64,000 bases of DNA from Labia minor (taxonomy: Eukaryota; Arthropoda; Insecta; Dermaptera; Spongiphoridae), in the NCBI GenBank assembly GCA_963082975.1, contig OY720346.1, positions 43,067,296 to 43,131,295 on the forward strand. The letters are read 5' to 3'. The notes under the pieces were generated by a model, which was given only the letters and a program-made list of their open reading frames with translations, was not told the origin of the DNA and searched no databases. Below are positions 31,454 to 44,912 of the stretch, piece by piece. A program made the translations under genes and the position numbers. Every line of letters begins with the position of its first letter. Position 1 is the first letter of the stretch.

Positions 31454-31969
31454 TATATATATTAAATTTTTACTTATCTTATGTAGATTAATATTGTAAC
31501 ATTTATAAATATTCAAAATAAAAAGAAAATTAAAAATGTAATTTCATTTCTCATAAAATGTAGGGTAAATATATAAATCTTATTTTTTTCTACCCTCTCA
31601 CTTTTGCTCTTTTATTCTTTCATACTTATGAAATTAAAAAAAAACATCATTAATTCATTTTATAGTAGGATAGGATAATAATAAAATTAAAGCAAGAAAA
31701 AAATTCATTACTTTAAATGATAATACAGTGAAATAATAAAAAAAAAAAAATTCAAGAGGGGAAATTAAAATTTAACCCTCTCGTTTCCATTCCCATCTTT
31801 CACTTTATTCATCCTTATAATAAAAAAAAATTAATATATAAATTAAAGTACAATAGAAGTAGAGTATTTTTTTAATTACTAATATTTATTAATAAAATAA
31901 AAACAAAAATTAAAAAAAATATAAATATAATAATTTATGAATCAATCAATGAAATAATTTTGAATAATG

Positions 31970-32005
<36 letters not shown>

Positions 32006-34049
32006 TATATATATATATATATATAGATGTATATGTATATAATGATTTTTGTTTATTTGTTTGTTGTTTTGTTTTTAATTAAAGTCAATAAGCCATAAGG
32101 TATTAGTAACTTAAATCAAGATAAAGCCTTTGGAACAGTTTTGTTCTGAGAGAGATAAAATGCCACCCTCCATCCTCCATCCCACCTCTCTGTCCCTTTC
32201 CTATCCATCTCTTCTCTTCTATAGCTTTATCTAATCCTTAAACCAAGTCCTTTAAATTAACCTTGTGATAAGGTTAGGAGGGGGATAGGCGAAGGGGGAC
32301 AGTATTACTGAAGCGAAGAGGGTCCAAAACATCCAAGTTATCCAATTAGGGGACACCAATCGGTTCAAGACACCCACCCTTAACACTTTCATCCCCTTCA
32401 CCTACCATTTAAAAAAAAATAAACTATAATTAGTTTCTTATTTGTTTTGAAATTTCATTTTACAAAAATTAGATATTTTAATTTATTATATAGGTAATAG
32501 TAATAAATTAAACGATATTTTATTTATCACACCTGTTGATTCAATTAAGAACAGATTTAAAATATAATTATTTATATATTTAAATTATATCGAATATTCA
32601 CCAAATAAAAACAAACTTTTTTTTTTGAAAAAATTTAAATTATATACTAAAATCTACTATATCTATTAGCGTTTTATGTAAATTTTTATTTATTTAAAAA
32701 TATTGTTTAAAATTCAATATAAATAATAATTAAAAAAAAATCAATAATTTTTTTTAATAGAGGCAGTTAGTCAGTAGGGGAGAGAGAGGAGGAGAAGGGG
32801 TTGAATTCCGTCCTTGACCACATTTCATTTCATTCCACTTTCGTTTCCTTTTTCACTGGTTTAAAAGGAGAGAAGAGAGATAAGGCTTGTGGGGGATGTG
32901 TAAAAGAGTATGAGAGAGAGAGATATTTTATGTTCATATCATAAAAACATTCCATCCTCTTTACAAACATTCAACCACCTCCATTCCACTTTAAAGCTAA
33001 AAGCACACCCCATCGCCACTCTACATACTCTCTCTTTCATTAAGCAGAAATATAAAAAAAATATACATTTTAAAATGAATTTCCTTTAATTTATGGAATT
33101 CATTAAAAAAAGAAGAAAGAAAAAAAGAAAAAATGTGTAATAGACATGTATATACATATATATTGTATAAGTATATATTATTGTTAATGTATAATATATA
33201 TAATAATAATAATTAATTAATAATTATATATATAATAGAGAAATTTAGATATTATATTAATATAAATTTTAATTAAGAGATATTTTAATAAAAATAAAAA
33301 ATTTTAATTAAAAATAAAAAAAAATAAATAAAAAAATAAAAATTGAAATCTATATAAGTATTAAGTAATAAGAATGATTGGAAATCGATTATATTGAAAT
33401 TTGCTAACGAGAGACAAAAAAAAAGAGAAAGAGAGAGAGAGAGGGAGAGAGTGGAAACAAAGAACAAAAAAAAAGACATGATTAATAATGCAAAAGAGAA
33501 CAAAAAAAGGAATGAGTTCCATTTGGGATTTATCTTGAATGGATTGGACTTCATTTCCAATAAATGCTGCACATTAAATGGGATACCAAAGGTCCCCTAC
33601 GCCCTTCACTCTCACGCCACTCTCTCATTATCATAAAGAAACAAATCGATCTATCAAAGAAAAGTTAATTGCAGTAAAATTTCCTCTACTTTTTAAATAA
33701 TACTACTAGATCATATTATTAATAATATATTCACCTAGGATATAAGTATATAAATATTTTAAAAATTCAAATATCAAAATTAAACAAAATAAGTAAATTA
33801 ATTTTCTTTATATTCAAATAAATATCTAGTGAGTTGGTGCAAAGATCCACACACTCCTTTTAAAACTACTTCTTTTTCTTTTTCTTTCCCTTCATAACAA
33901 AAATAATAACAAAAAAAGAAAACAAAAAAAAATCCATCCTTAGTGATGGTCTCACCTCGCATCACTCGTACATAATAAAAGATCTTATTTTCAGTCAAAA
34001 AGATCTATGACAATTATCTATGACAGTCCATTAGTTGGGTGTCATTCAC
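31454..34049. other. AT-rich intergenic stretch
   Basis: No gene supported. Contains a TA-rich palindrome at 31,978-32,040, a balanced island at 32,150-32,400, a purine-rich run at 32,765-32,930 and a (GA)n run near 33,425-33,450. 33,500-33,640 is balanced but lacks a convincing exon. 33,840-34,000 is likewise unassigned. Confidence 0.5.
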
Positions 34050-34548
34050 AGCGAAACTCCCTTCATTTACCCCCTTACATGGTACACATATTTCATAATA
34101 TGTTTCTCCTTTGGCGGAGCATAAATTTGACATTCAAGAAGGAAGTTAAATAAGTCCTCCTTTTTAGCCAGATTGCATAAGGTGAAGACCTGATTTGTGT
34201 CTAATATGTATTTGTTTTTTCCCAGGTAGAATTGTAGTTGTCTTGTGTTTGTTATTAGTCCTTAGTTGTATAAATGTCCTTGATCTAAGTAAAGTATAGC
34301 GGTTCTCAAACAAATGATTCCTAATAAAGTCTAGTCTTCTGTATATTGGTAAATATTTGGAGGACTCTAGGTCCTTCATGTACTGCAAAATATATAGGTT
34401 TGACAAAGTATCCACTAATTCGTCCAAGAGTCTTCGGAAGTCTGTCGGGTTTTGAAGGGTCCAAATGTCAGTCTTGTTGTCTGCGTCGAAGAAGGATCTC
34501 AGCTGGACGACCCAGTTATATCGTCAATGCCGCTGAGTTTGCTTAGAT
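34050..34548 (-). pseudogene. LINE C-terminal domain fragment
   Basis: Minus strand: WVVQLRSFFDADNKTDIWTL, then DELVDTLSNLYILQYMKDLE, SSKYLPIYRRLDFIRNHLFE, NRYTLLRSRTFIQLRTNNKH, and after a frame change CNLAKKEDLFNFLLECQIY. The last piece matches the C..C...E...H.L..C-type zinc knuckle that ends many LINE reverse-transcriptase proteins, preceded by the LR.QLR.NN segment. The RT core is missing. LINE clade not recognised. Confidence 0.6.
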
Positions 34549-34803
34549 GAAACAACCTATCATAAAACATTCTGGGAAGTCTTTTTGAGAACAAATAAAA
34601 TGTACTAGCATACATTTCTTTAACTATTTAATGTTTTTGTTTGAAAGATAAAACCCTTAAATAAATATTTTAAAACTTGTTTTTTATCTAGAGTTAACAG
34701 TAAAAAATTTTAGTGACATTTTGATGAAAATACTTAAATGGGGCAAAAAACCACATAGGGAAATAGACTCCAATACCTAAAGTATTTTTTATTAAGTCTT
34801 TTT

Positions 34804-35391
34804 TTACTATCTCGTAAGAGATAGTATTGCGATCACGAAAATTTTCGATGTTGAGATTTTGATGTTTTTATACCTTTTGAAGGTTCCTGAATAATTTTCA
34901 CTAAGGTTGAGAAAAATGTCTCTCTGTGTGTGTGTATGTAACCAAGATTACGGAAAAACGGTTTGAGCTAGAATGATGAAATTTGGTATATGAGCATTAT
35001 TCAAAATTCGTAGTTTTCTATCAACTTTTGAGAAAGGTAGCCCAACCGGAAGAGGGTCATTACCTACAACGTTTTGATTTTTTTTCCTCTAAAGTGACCG
35101 TAAAGATAAAGATATATGTTTGATAATTTTTCACATGATTAATAATTGTATAAAACTGCTATATATAGAATTTCAGCTTGATTGAATCGCTGAAATTACC
35201 AGAATTAATTTTTTAACATTGCAAATCTCACACGCCAACACGTGAAGTGGTGCCATCAACAAAAAGCCAAACATGCGCTGGTTTAATATTTATTATTTAT
35301 AATTTAAAATTAATTAAATTTAATTTAAATATAATATATTATGTTATTTAATCCAATTCAAATTGGAGATAGTCGAGTGGAGACACTCCAA
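34804..35391 (-). repeat. Two-part repeat, L half alone
   Basis: Reverse L half with both ends: CTATCTCGTAAGAGATAG hairpin at the left and GTCGAGTGGAGACACTCCA at the right. No R half next to it, so L can also exist on its own or R was lost. Confidence 0.75.
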
Positions 35392-37029
35392 CTAATTCCT
35401 TTGACGGTTGTTAACTTCTGGAGCAATAGTAGATTGGTGCAGACTTTTACCCTTGGTGAGGTAAAGATGAGCAGGTGCAAGATTTTATTTAATACCTCTA
35501 CTACTCTTATGTTCTGATTTGAAAATTAATAAAATCAAGTAAGTTTGTTAAAATATAGGTTTTCAGTTTATGTTTCATAGGAAAGTGAAAAAAAAAACTG
35601 CGGATCTTTTCCCTATGTTATTCTATATATAATATATATAATATATATATATATATATATTAGATATATATATATTGTAAAAATAATGAAAATTTAATAT
35701 TTCTTTTTAATAATACATTTTAAAAATCGATCAATTTAATAGGTTACTTGAAAGAAAATATAAATATAGAGGTTCATAGGTTAAAAAGTAAAGAAAAAAA
35801 ATTTGATATTTAAACCTTGAGAAGGGAGCAAAAAATAAAATATAATATCACGTGTGATAAATTACATCGTATAAAAATATAAATCTTTTGAATTTCAATA
35901 TTATATTAAAAAATCGGATGCCAGAGAGCATTTTTAATATTAGAGACGGTAAAATCACCCCATAACCCAATAGCATCGAATTCCTCTCACATCCATACAT
36001 CTTCATCACACTTCTAAAGAAATTTATATTTGGGAAAAAATATTAAAGCTAATACAAATATATACAAATATCAATTAAACAAAAATAATCAAAAATAAGA
36101 ATGAAATTTATATAAATTAAATTATGTAAATAGTAGACTTATAATCAATAATATTAATATTAAAATATTTAATAAATTTTTGAAATATATAGAAATCAAT
36201 TTCTTTTAATTTATAAAATATATTAACATTTTTGATTAATTCATTACAATTTTTAATTTAAAAGAAAAAAAAGATATTTAAATCAAATTTTCTCAAACTT
36301 TAAGTTTTCAATTAAAATTTTTATTGCACCCTACCCTTACAACAAAATGTATGCAACAGGAATGTATATTGAGTATTTTGGATTTTGTTTTTCAATTAAT
36401 TTTAATCAATTGCCAAAACGAGAAAAGTTTTTGTATGCTTTTCTTTCAGTCAGTTAATCAATTTTCTTAAATAATATTTTCACCTGTGAGTAAACCATAG
36501 AATAAATCACAATTATTTTTTATTTAAAAATAAAATTGATTTAAATATACATATTATATATTTGCAATTCATTTCATAATATGTAAAATTTGCTTAATAA
36601 AATATTATATTATTAGCTAAAAGATTTATTTTTCTTTATGAGGGAATAAGGATATTTTTGTAATTTTCTATTTTATTGGATGGCTTGGCTAGTAGTAAAA
36701 AATAAATAAAACAAAGATAAGATGTGTCAAGATTCAACATTTAAATTCATTCTTGTTTACTCAAAGCGAAATGAACAAAACAAAATTGATTGTCATATTA
36801 AATTAAAAAAATATAAATATTTATATTTATAGAAAATTATATAGTATAAAATAATAAAAACATGAATAAAAATTACAAAATAAGTTCTAACTCAATAATT
36901 AATCAATTTTATAAAGAAATATTAATTTAAAGATTTATTTAAAATAATTAGTATTTATTTATTTATTTATTGTCTTTATATTTGGTTACAAATATATATT
37001 TACAAAAAAAATTAATTGATTTCTTCTTA
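35392..37029. other. AT-rich intergenic stretch
   Basis: No gene supported. (TA)n at 35,622-35,672. 35,400-35,520 is balanced sequence with no recognised frame. Confidence 0.5.
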
Positions 37030-37031
37030 TT

Positions 37032-37670
37032 ATGACAGAACCAGGGCCCTGCGGGCATAGGCCTCTCCTAATACTTTTTCAAACGGTCCTTTATCCGTTC
37101 CCGCTGTTTCGCGGATTTCATCTGACCATCTTTTTAATTGTCTGCCTGTTTTCCTTGTTTCTTCTAGGATATGCCATTCCAAAATTCTCTTTCATCTTGT
37201 TTCCTTACTGTATGTTCGGCCCACTTCCATTTTATTTTTCTTATATAAATGTTGATGATGTCCATATTTGTTATTTCATATGTTTCTTTTATTCTTTTTC
37301 TATATCTTCTTGTAAAACCAAGAAAACTCCTTATCATGGATCGTTTCCAATTTATTCATATTTTTTCTTGTTAATGTCCATGTTTGTGCACCGTAAGTCA
37401 TCACTGGTATAATAAATTTTCTAAAAACTTTGATTTTTGAGTCTAGGTTTATTTTTTAGTATAAAGGCCGTAGACCAGAATTTTTTCCATCCTAAGTTTA
37501 TCCTTTTATTTATTTCTAGCGTGGATCTATTTTCATATCATATTGTTTGACCATGATAAACCACTTCTTCCCTACACTCTATGTATTTTTTATCATGTTT
37601 TTATTTTTTCTTGACAATCATTTGTAAATATTACTGACTTCTTCTCATTTATCCTTAGACCCAATATTGT
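37032..37670 (-). pseudogene. LINE reverse transcriptase, 3' part
   Basis: Read on the minus strand in shifting frames: LRINEKKSVIFTNDCQEKIK; RINLGWKKFWSTAFILKNKP; KVFRKFIIPVMTYGAQTWTL; LEWHILEETRKTGRQLKRWS; DEIRETAGTDKGPFEKVLGE; AYARRALVL. These are the conserved blocks downstream of the RT active site in BovB/RTE-like or jockey-like LINEs, in order. The ends lie at a junction with a plus-strand piece of the same protein. Confidence 0.75.
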
Positions 37671-37850
37671 TCAATTGTACAATTGAACAAATGTTCTGAA
37701 AATTTAATTGGGGGGAGAGATTGAATGTCAATGGGACTTTGTTAAACAACTTAAGATTTGCAGACGACATAGTCCTGATTGGGAAAAAAACAAATTAGAA
37801 ATAACCGAATTACTGAGAGAATTGAATGAAGAAAGTAAAAAAATAAGTAA
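37671..37850 (+). pseudogene. LINE reverse transcriptase, 5' part (inverted)
   Basis: Plus strand: LEQMF, RLNVNGTLLNNLRFADDIVL and a shifted LLRELNEESKK. FADD is the RT catalytic motif. It belongs just before the piece at 37,032-37,670 in the protein, but lies in opposite orientation. Confidence 0.75.
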
Positions 37851-37854
37851 TATT

Positions 37855-38666
37855 AAGGTACATATTAATTTAACTGTTTTCTAAATTTAATTGTTTTCAT
37901 TAAACAATATATATAGTCAAATTATATTGAAATTATTAGTGAAAGTAAAAAAAAAATTGGAAAATGAAGCACAAAGCAGTATCCTCAAGCTACCTATATA
38001 CCAGTGTATATAATAATAGAAATGTATATAGACATACATGTTAATATATTTTGAATTATATTATACGAGTTTAAAAAAATTTGTCTATATAAATTTCAAA
38101 TATAAATTTTATATTTTTGTATACTTATTTAATATTGAATTAAAAAAGATATATTACAGGGAAATCTCATTTAATGTCGTCCTTTGCTTCGTTTCGTTTA
38201 ACGTCTTAATTTAAAATTCAAAGTATATTTTTTTACATACAGAAAATTAAGTATCATATGAAAAACAATTTTAGTTTTATTTTATTTATAAAGTAATGAT
38301 TATTAGTTTATTTTATTTTTAGTATTTTTTTTATAGTTAACTTACCTTAATATATAATCTCTTTGACTCTAAAAAAAAATCAAACTAAAATGTTATTAAT
38401 ATATAAAAAAGGAAAGTAATTAAAGATGCTAAACCATACAATTTACATTAACATTATAAATATATTTTAATTAATTAGAACACAAAATTACTTAAAAACA
38501 TTTATTTTTTATTAATTCATTATATTTAATGATTAGTTTAAATAAAAAATGATTTATGTTGAAAAAATGTATTAAAAAAATTGAAATAATTTGTTTTTTA
38601 AATCAATAAAAATAAAATATACATTTATTTATTTATCATTCAAATTCATATATTACATACATACAT

Positions 38667-38698
<32 letters not shown>

Positions 38699-39050
38699 TA
38701 CATTCTCAATTTCATATATATATACTTATAAAACATTTATTTAGACAGCAGCTTCGTTCACACATCAATTTACAATATTATATATATATAATATAATATT
38801 ATATAATATATATATAATATTTACAGATATAAAATTATGTTTAATTTTCTAAATAGAATTTAATTGATTTTTCTTTATTTTATTTTAAATAATTTCCTCA
38901 ATAAATATATACTGATATATATATATAATTTTTTAAATAAATATATATATCTATATATATATAATTTAAATATATAATTTTTAGATTCAAGACCGAGCAA
39001 ATCTAAATAGCAAGGGTTTGGAATCCAAGAAATAGATAGCCTATTGAAAA

Positions 39051-39094
<44 letters not shown>

Positions 39095-40279
39095 CATAAA
39101 GATATATATTTATATATATTAAATATTAATCAATGTTGCAAGTGTTTACAGAAAGGAAAAAAAATGATTATATTTATATTTTTATGAACATACTATACAT
39201 AGAATTCGTGAAAGAATCAAATAGATATTTTGTATTATTTACAATTTAACAATTATTAAATATGTATATACATATTTATCTATATCATATAAATATACCA
39301 ATATCAAGTAAATATGTTTATATGTATATAATATAGGATTATGTTTAATATGTATATACATATAGGTATATATTCATATTTTTTTCTCTCTTCTCATTTG
39401 CCTTTTTTTACGTGTCTTTACGTTTCTCTCTCTCTATATAAATATAATATATCTATATGTGTTTATTCTTTATAAATTTCCTTTTCCATCTTTATAAGTT
39501 ATACAAAAACATCAATATATCCATTTATGATATGTATTTTTAATTATAATTCATTTATAAATTTAATCATGTTGATATGTTTGATAATTTATTTGAATAT
39601 GCATTTATTTATTTATTTATTTATTATTAAACATTTGATAAAAAATATAATAAAAATTAATCAATTTATATAATATATTTTTTATATTATGATATCAACA
39701 TTAAACAACGATAACAACAATCACAAGAAGTAAAATTTTCTGAAACACTTGCGTTAATAAATAAATATCGAAACATAAAAATTATTTATTATATATATTT
39801 ATATATATCCCGTATATACATATACATATATATACTTATATATTTTTTTTTCACAATATATAAATTTAATAAATAAGCATCACAACATATTAATATATGA
39901 TATTTATTTTTCAATTATCATTATTTTTTGTTAAATAGAATAAAAATTAATGAAAGATGTTTTATTATTATTTATTTAAATCTAGTTATTTATTTATAAT
40001 AATTTATAATAATAATAATAATAATATCTATAAGTATAATTTCATTTTTTTTTTTAATTTTTTAAAATTTTATATTGTTTTTTTTTTAATTTATTTCTTT
40101 ATTTTATTATTTTTTTAAATATATATATATATATAGTAGGTATAATATTTATTAATATTTTTTTAAATAATTATTATATATGTATATTTATAATTTTTAT
40201 AATTTTTTTCTGTTTTATGTAGCAGACAGGAAGACATGGAACGCTTTCCGATTTGAGATATACTCTTAATTTAAAAGAG

Positions 40280-40321
<42 letters not shown>

Positions 40322-41004
40322 CCTATAATATTGAATTTAAACTAATATAATTTTGAATATATAAAAGGATGAATATTTGTATATGTTTTATTGTTGCAGA
40401 CGTTATCTCAGGGGCTCGGAAAGCATGTATTTTTATATAATTATATTTATATATATATAATAATGTTACAATACACGCACAGTTCATTCATCTATTCAAT
40501 TCTTTCATTCATTCATCAGACACCTGTGGAAAGGAATAGGTATGGAACAGGTGGAAGAAGATTTAGTAATAGGACAGGGAGAACAGAGAGGGAGAGTAGA
40601 GATGGGCTTTACGAGGGGTGTACAAAATGAAGAAATATAGTAAAATGTTTATTTATATATATTGATTGTTGTTTTTTTAAGATTTTATTTAGGATAAGAT
40701 TGATTTAACGCGATTTATTATTAAATTCATTCATTTTATTAATTGGATCCACTTTTTCTGTATAATACAAATAAAATATTTAATTAAAAAATAATAATTT
40801 CTTTAAAAAAAACCATTGATTGGTTTATGGACAAAGAGAAAGTTCCATTGATGGCGATTTCATTCATTCAAGTAAATGGCATTGTCAGTACACTGATTTG
40901 TTAGGTATAGTCGTGGTTGGTGGGGTTTGGGGGAGAGCTTATGGGACTCTGGGATATCCCTCATTTATCGTTAAGCACAAATAAAAACGTATTTTATCAA
41001 GCGT

Positions 41005-41058
<54 letters not shown>

Positions 41059-41690
41059 GTATGTATATGATGTTATTGATAAATTGTATTATTATATAAG
41101 CATATAATTGTTTAATATAAATAAAAATCATCAATATATGTGCCAATCAGAAGTCAAAGCGATTAACTCCACATTTAAAGAAACTGAGAAAATGAAGCCT
41201 AAAGTTCACAGCATGTAGAAAATTCAGGCTTATTGATTATAGAAAAATGTATATTGCATTGCAATATTAAGATTATCAAGTTCATTATTCACTTCATATG
41301 TTGCAGATTACCTTAAATTACATTACATTACTAGCAAAATTTTAAAAATTAATCGGTTTGGCTTCTGAGTGGCACATATGTATTTATTAAAACTGACTTT
41401 TGTAAATCCTACGAAAGGATAGTGTATAATCAAGTCGGTTAACACCTGGTCGGTGTTATTTGTTCTATGATCAGTTGAACAGGTCATCTCTCCTTTAATC
41501 TTGATTTTTTTATACGGAGGCGCTACTTTTAATATATATACATTCGATAGGTAATATGTTATACACGTAAAATGTGAGTGTAACTGTTAAGAAAATTTGC
41601 TTTAAAATGAGACCTAAATATCATAATATAAAATATAAAAATAGAGAAACTAGAAAAATTAATTTTATTTAAAGTATGAAGAGATAAAAA
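37855..41690. other. Long AT-rich, microsatellite-rich stretch
   Basis: No gene supported. Contains (TA)n runs at 38,671-38,699, 39,054-39,091, 40,286-40,318 and 41,009-41,052, all prone to length change. An end resembling a pogo-type transposon (ACAGGGAAATCTCATTTAAT near 38,157) has no partner. Confidence 0.55.
40385..40628 (+). other. Possible noncoding exons or small exons
   Basis: Two acceptor-like sites (TTTTATTGTTGCAG near 40,399 and CATTCATTCATCAG near 40,519) precede balanced sequence in AT-rich DNA. The second is followed by an open frame (TPVERNRYGTGGRRFSNRTG ...) that stops at 40,628. No recognised domain; could be a noncoding RNA exon or chance. Confidence 0.2.
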
Positions 41691-41693
41691 TTT

Positions 41694-41897
41694 TATAATG
41701 GAATTTTGTAAATTAAACCACATATTGATATTTGTTATTGTAAGTCACTTGTCACTGGACACTCGAACAGTGCTGTCGCTTGATAACGATTGCAGAAGTA
41801 GCAATCGAAACGTTGTGTATATGTTTGTATTTTTTGAATAAATTTACAATATCAAATATCAATATGTGGCTTAATTTACAAAATTCCATTATAAATA
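41694..41897 (+). mobile_element. Penelope-like end within an inverted repeat
   Basis: Arms of about 45 bases (left ATAATGGAATTTTGTAAATT; right is its complement, AATTTACAAAATTCCATTAT) enclose CTTGATAACGATTGCAGAAG, TAGCAATCGAAACGTTGTGT. The hairpin CGATTGC/GCAATCG followed by AAACGTTG is the same layout as at 22.3 kb. Terminal part of a Penelope-like element, fold-back in form. Confidence 0.5.
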
Positions 41898-41899
41898 AA

Positions 41900-42178
41900 A
41901 ACAACCACCAAAGCTTTAATAATTTAATATCTACAGATAAAAATTTTCTTTTACCAAAGATGAAAAGAAAAAAAAAGTTCTCTTCATAGATGAAATCATA
42001 CAAATTAAAATATTATGATAAAATTAAAATATTGTGCCATTGTTTAAATCGTTATTTAAGGAGAAATTTATTAAATAATTTATATTGAAGGGTCAAAAAG
42101 AATATCATATTAAAAAATATAAATATAAAACACAAAAAAAAAAAAATTAAAAAAATATTTTTTAATAAATAATTTTAC

Positions 42179-42247
<69 letters not shown>

Positions 42248-43105
42248 GCATATTCAATATTATTTATTTATACATAAAAATCCTAATATATCTGATATAT
42301 AAATACATTTATTTTTTATTTAATTTTATTTTATTTTATTTTTTTTTCAAATAATATATTTATTTATTAAAATAAACGATGTCGAACAATCAATATTGTA
42401 TTGTATATGTAAATGTAATGTATACAATGAAATTTTTTTTTATTATTAAACAATGGACCAAAAAGCAGTATATTTTTTAGGAGTTGATTTCTTTCTCTCT
42501 TTTTTAATTTAAATTTAAAATGAAGAGATTGAAGCAAAGAAGAAATTGAAAAAGAGAATTATTATTATATATATATATATAATATTAAAATTTACATAAT
42601 ATATATATATAGATAATTGATTTTTCTTATCAATATGAAACATTTAAAGAAAATTATCTAAATATTATCTATCAAGCTGTTTAAATAGACTCAATGAAAA
42701 TGGAGATGGGTTGGGAGAAGTTTTTTCTTTCTTTTAACCTTTTCTACTCATCTTCGTTGCGAGTTTTTTTGAACCATCTGTTGTCCTTCTCTCGGTTTTT
42801 TTATTTCCCACCTAGCTCCAACCCATTCAATCTCTTGCGATAAGATTTTTATAAAATATAACTTTACTTTGTTATTATTATTATTATTATTATTTTTTTG
42901 TTATCTTTTCTTTTCCACTCCATTAGAATTAATCTTAAACCTAAAAAGTGAATAAAATTTACATCAAAAAAAAAATAATAATTTAATAAAACAAAAGTAA
43001 ATTTATTTGATACTTTATTTTTTTTTTGTCATTAAAATAATGTTATTAATTTAATTATAACTTTCTCTATTATTAATATTTTTAGTATTATTTTTAAAAA
43101 TAATG
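41900..43105. other. AT-rich spacer with compound microsatellite
   Basis: (CT)n followed directly by (AT)n at 42,181-42,243. 42,670-42,850 is balanced noncoding sequence. No gene supported. Confidence 0.5.
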
Positions 43106-43107
43106 TA

Positions 43108-43175
43108 ATCTATATATATAAAGGAGACTGTTTGTATGTATGTATGTAATTCGTTTACTTTTTTGCTGTCATAGT
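43108..43175 (+). mobile_element. Helitron-like end, copy 2
   Basis: ATCTATATATATAAAGGAGA, TGTTTGTATGTATGTATG, AATTCGTTTACTTTTTTGCT, GTCATAG: same as 12,135-12,205 reversed. Followed by TAAAATGTAA and its complement TTACATTTTA (43,184-43,209), a hairpin. Confidence 0.4.
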
Positions 43176-43978
43176 TTAATATGTTAAAATGTAAGTTATT
43201 TACATTTTAACATAAAATAGAAAATATATTATTTAAGGATTAAAGAATAAAAATAGAAAGTAAATTAGTGAATATTTTAAAAATTAGACAATTTGTGGAA
43301 ATTGAAATAACTAAGAAATGAGAGGTGGAGGGGATGAGGAGAGAGGTGAGAGTGTGTGTGAGCGGGAGAGAGAGAGATTTAAAGTTTATATATAGTTCTC
43401 CGTGTTGTTCATTCAAGAGCCAGGCGTGGCCCACTGACTGGCGGACTCATTTTACACAATGTATATAACTAGCAATCAAAGAATTATTATAAATTTTAAC
43501 TTTTTATTTTAAATTCTAATATTCAAATATCATTTCAATTAAATAATTTATTCTAAAAGTTCTCATTTTAATTAATATAATAAAATATTTAAATCATATT
43601 TAACTTAAATTATTTTGTATTTATTCTTTCCATATTTGAATAGGTACTTCTTTTATTTTAAGGGAGGGAATTAACTATGATCTAAAAAAATTAATAAATG
43701 AACTTAATAATAAAAAATCAAATAAATCCATTAATTTAAATTAATACTATTAATGAATGTATATATTGTTAATTTATCTTTAGTTTTATCAATACTTTTA
43801 TACCGTTAATTTTTATAAATTAATTTTTATAAATTGTCTCAAGTCTCTAACTTTGCATTTTCTCTAATTTTATTATAATTAAAAATATTCAATAAAAATC
43901 AAACAATGAAATTAAAATATCGAAATGAAATGATCAAGAAATATTATACTCTATTATAACATATACAATACTTATAAA

Positions 43979-44600
43979 CTATAGGCGGAGGAAATATTAG
44001 ACGATATCATTGCGGGTTCATGCCAAATCGATCAACATTAATTAAGATATTTTCATTATGACAGATATTAAAAAAACCGCGAATTCAATATCTCTGTTCA
44101 CTAATTATTTGTAGACTTTAGTAAAACCTACGCATGACTCAATAGATAAACTTTTTCAAATTTTGATCTTAAAATTTATCTTGAAGGTAGTAAAGAAAGA
44201 GTAAGATGTGGAAATCAATTGTAAAATATTAGGTGACCCAGACGACTTAAATATAATAGGAGATTCGGCAATTGCAATTACAGATAGCGAGGAAAAATTA
44301 ATCGAGGTAGGAAAAGAGATGAGGTTTGAAATTAATAATGATAAATAAATATATTTAGAAACAAACAGGAGCAGTATTAACATACAAAATGTAGAATTTG
44401 AATATGTAGAAAAATTGAATGTAATCACGAAGGATAATAATATTTGAGAAGAATTGAAATCGAAGTTGCAATCGGAAAACGCCTGTTATCATGCAGTAAA
44501 GAGGCTTATCTCATCAAAATTATTATAAAAGGGAATGAAAATTAAAATATATAAAACAATTATTTTGTCTGTTGTATTATATGAGTGTTAGACATGGTCT
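43979..44600 (+). pseudogene. LINE reverse transcriptase relic
   Basis: Plus strand, several frames: CGFMPNRSTLIKIFSL, QILKKP, LFVDFSKTYA and LNR (RT blocks with the first catalytic D), then a deletion; DLNIIGDSAIAITDSEEKLI, EVGKEMRFEIN; NVEFEYVEKLNVITKDNNI; EELKSKLQSENACYHAVKRL; KIYKTIILSVVLYEC. The FADD block has been lost: only GDPDDL is left after the deletion. Order and motifs fit BovB/RTE-like arthropod LINEs. Confidence 0.75.
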
Positions 44601-44912
44601 ATGATCTTTGGAGATGAGAGTGGATTCAGAGAATAGGATTCTCCCCAGCATTTATGGGCCAAAGAAAGATGAGTACATCAGGGAATGACGTACGAGAGAT
44701 GGAACAGAGGCTCAGGATAAGGACACTTGGAGAAATGTGGTTGTAGCTGCCAAGAACTTTCGAGTACCGTTGAGCCACGCATGGTCTATGACCCTGGGAG
44801 ATGAGAGTAGATTCAGATTATTCTTTCCAGCATTTATTGGCCAAAGAAAGATGAGGTCACCGGGGACACTTGGAGAAATGTGGTTGTAGCTGCCAAGAAC
44901 TTTCGAGTAGAT
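44586..44912 (+). repeat. LINE 3' tail, tandemly duplicated
   Basis: ACATGGTCTATGATC...AGATGAGAGT...GGCCAAAGAAAGATGAG... occurs twice (about 44,590 and 44,780), and so does GGACACTTGGAGAAATGTGG (about 44,717 and 44,865). The frame gives DKDTWRNVVVAAKNFRVP, the tail also found reversed at 362-545. Confidence 0.7.

Noticed and set aside
33285-33636. Overlapping frames around 33.4 kb
   Set aside because: Driven by (GA)n and A-rich runs; both strands open for the same reason.
37032-37412. 126-codon hydrophobic open frame on the plus strand
   Set aside because: Antisense of a LINE reverse-transcriptase fragment.
38157-38230. pogo-type transposon end (ACAGGGAAATCTCATTTAAT)
   Set aside because: No inverted partner found within 2 kb, so not called as an element.
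40917-41099. Frame ending in YIYIYIYIYIYI
   Set aside because: Translation of a (TA)n microsatellite.
41761-41815. Active hammerhead ribozyme
   Set aside because: The CUGAUGA core strand is not present; only the stem and GAAAC side match.
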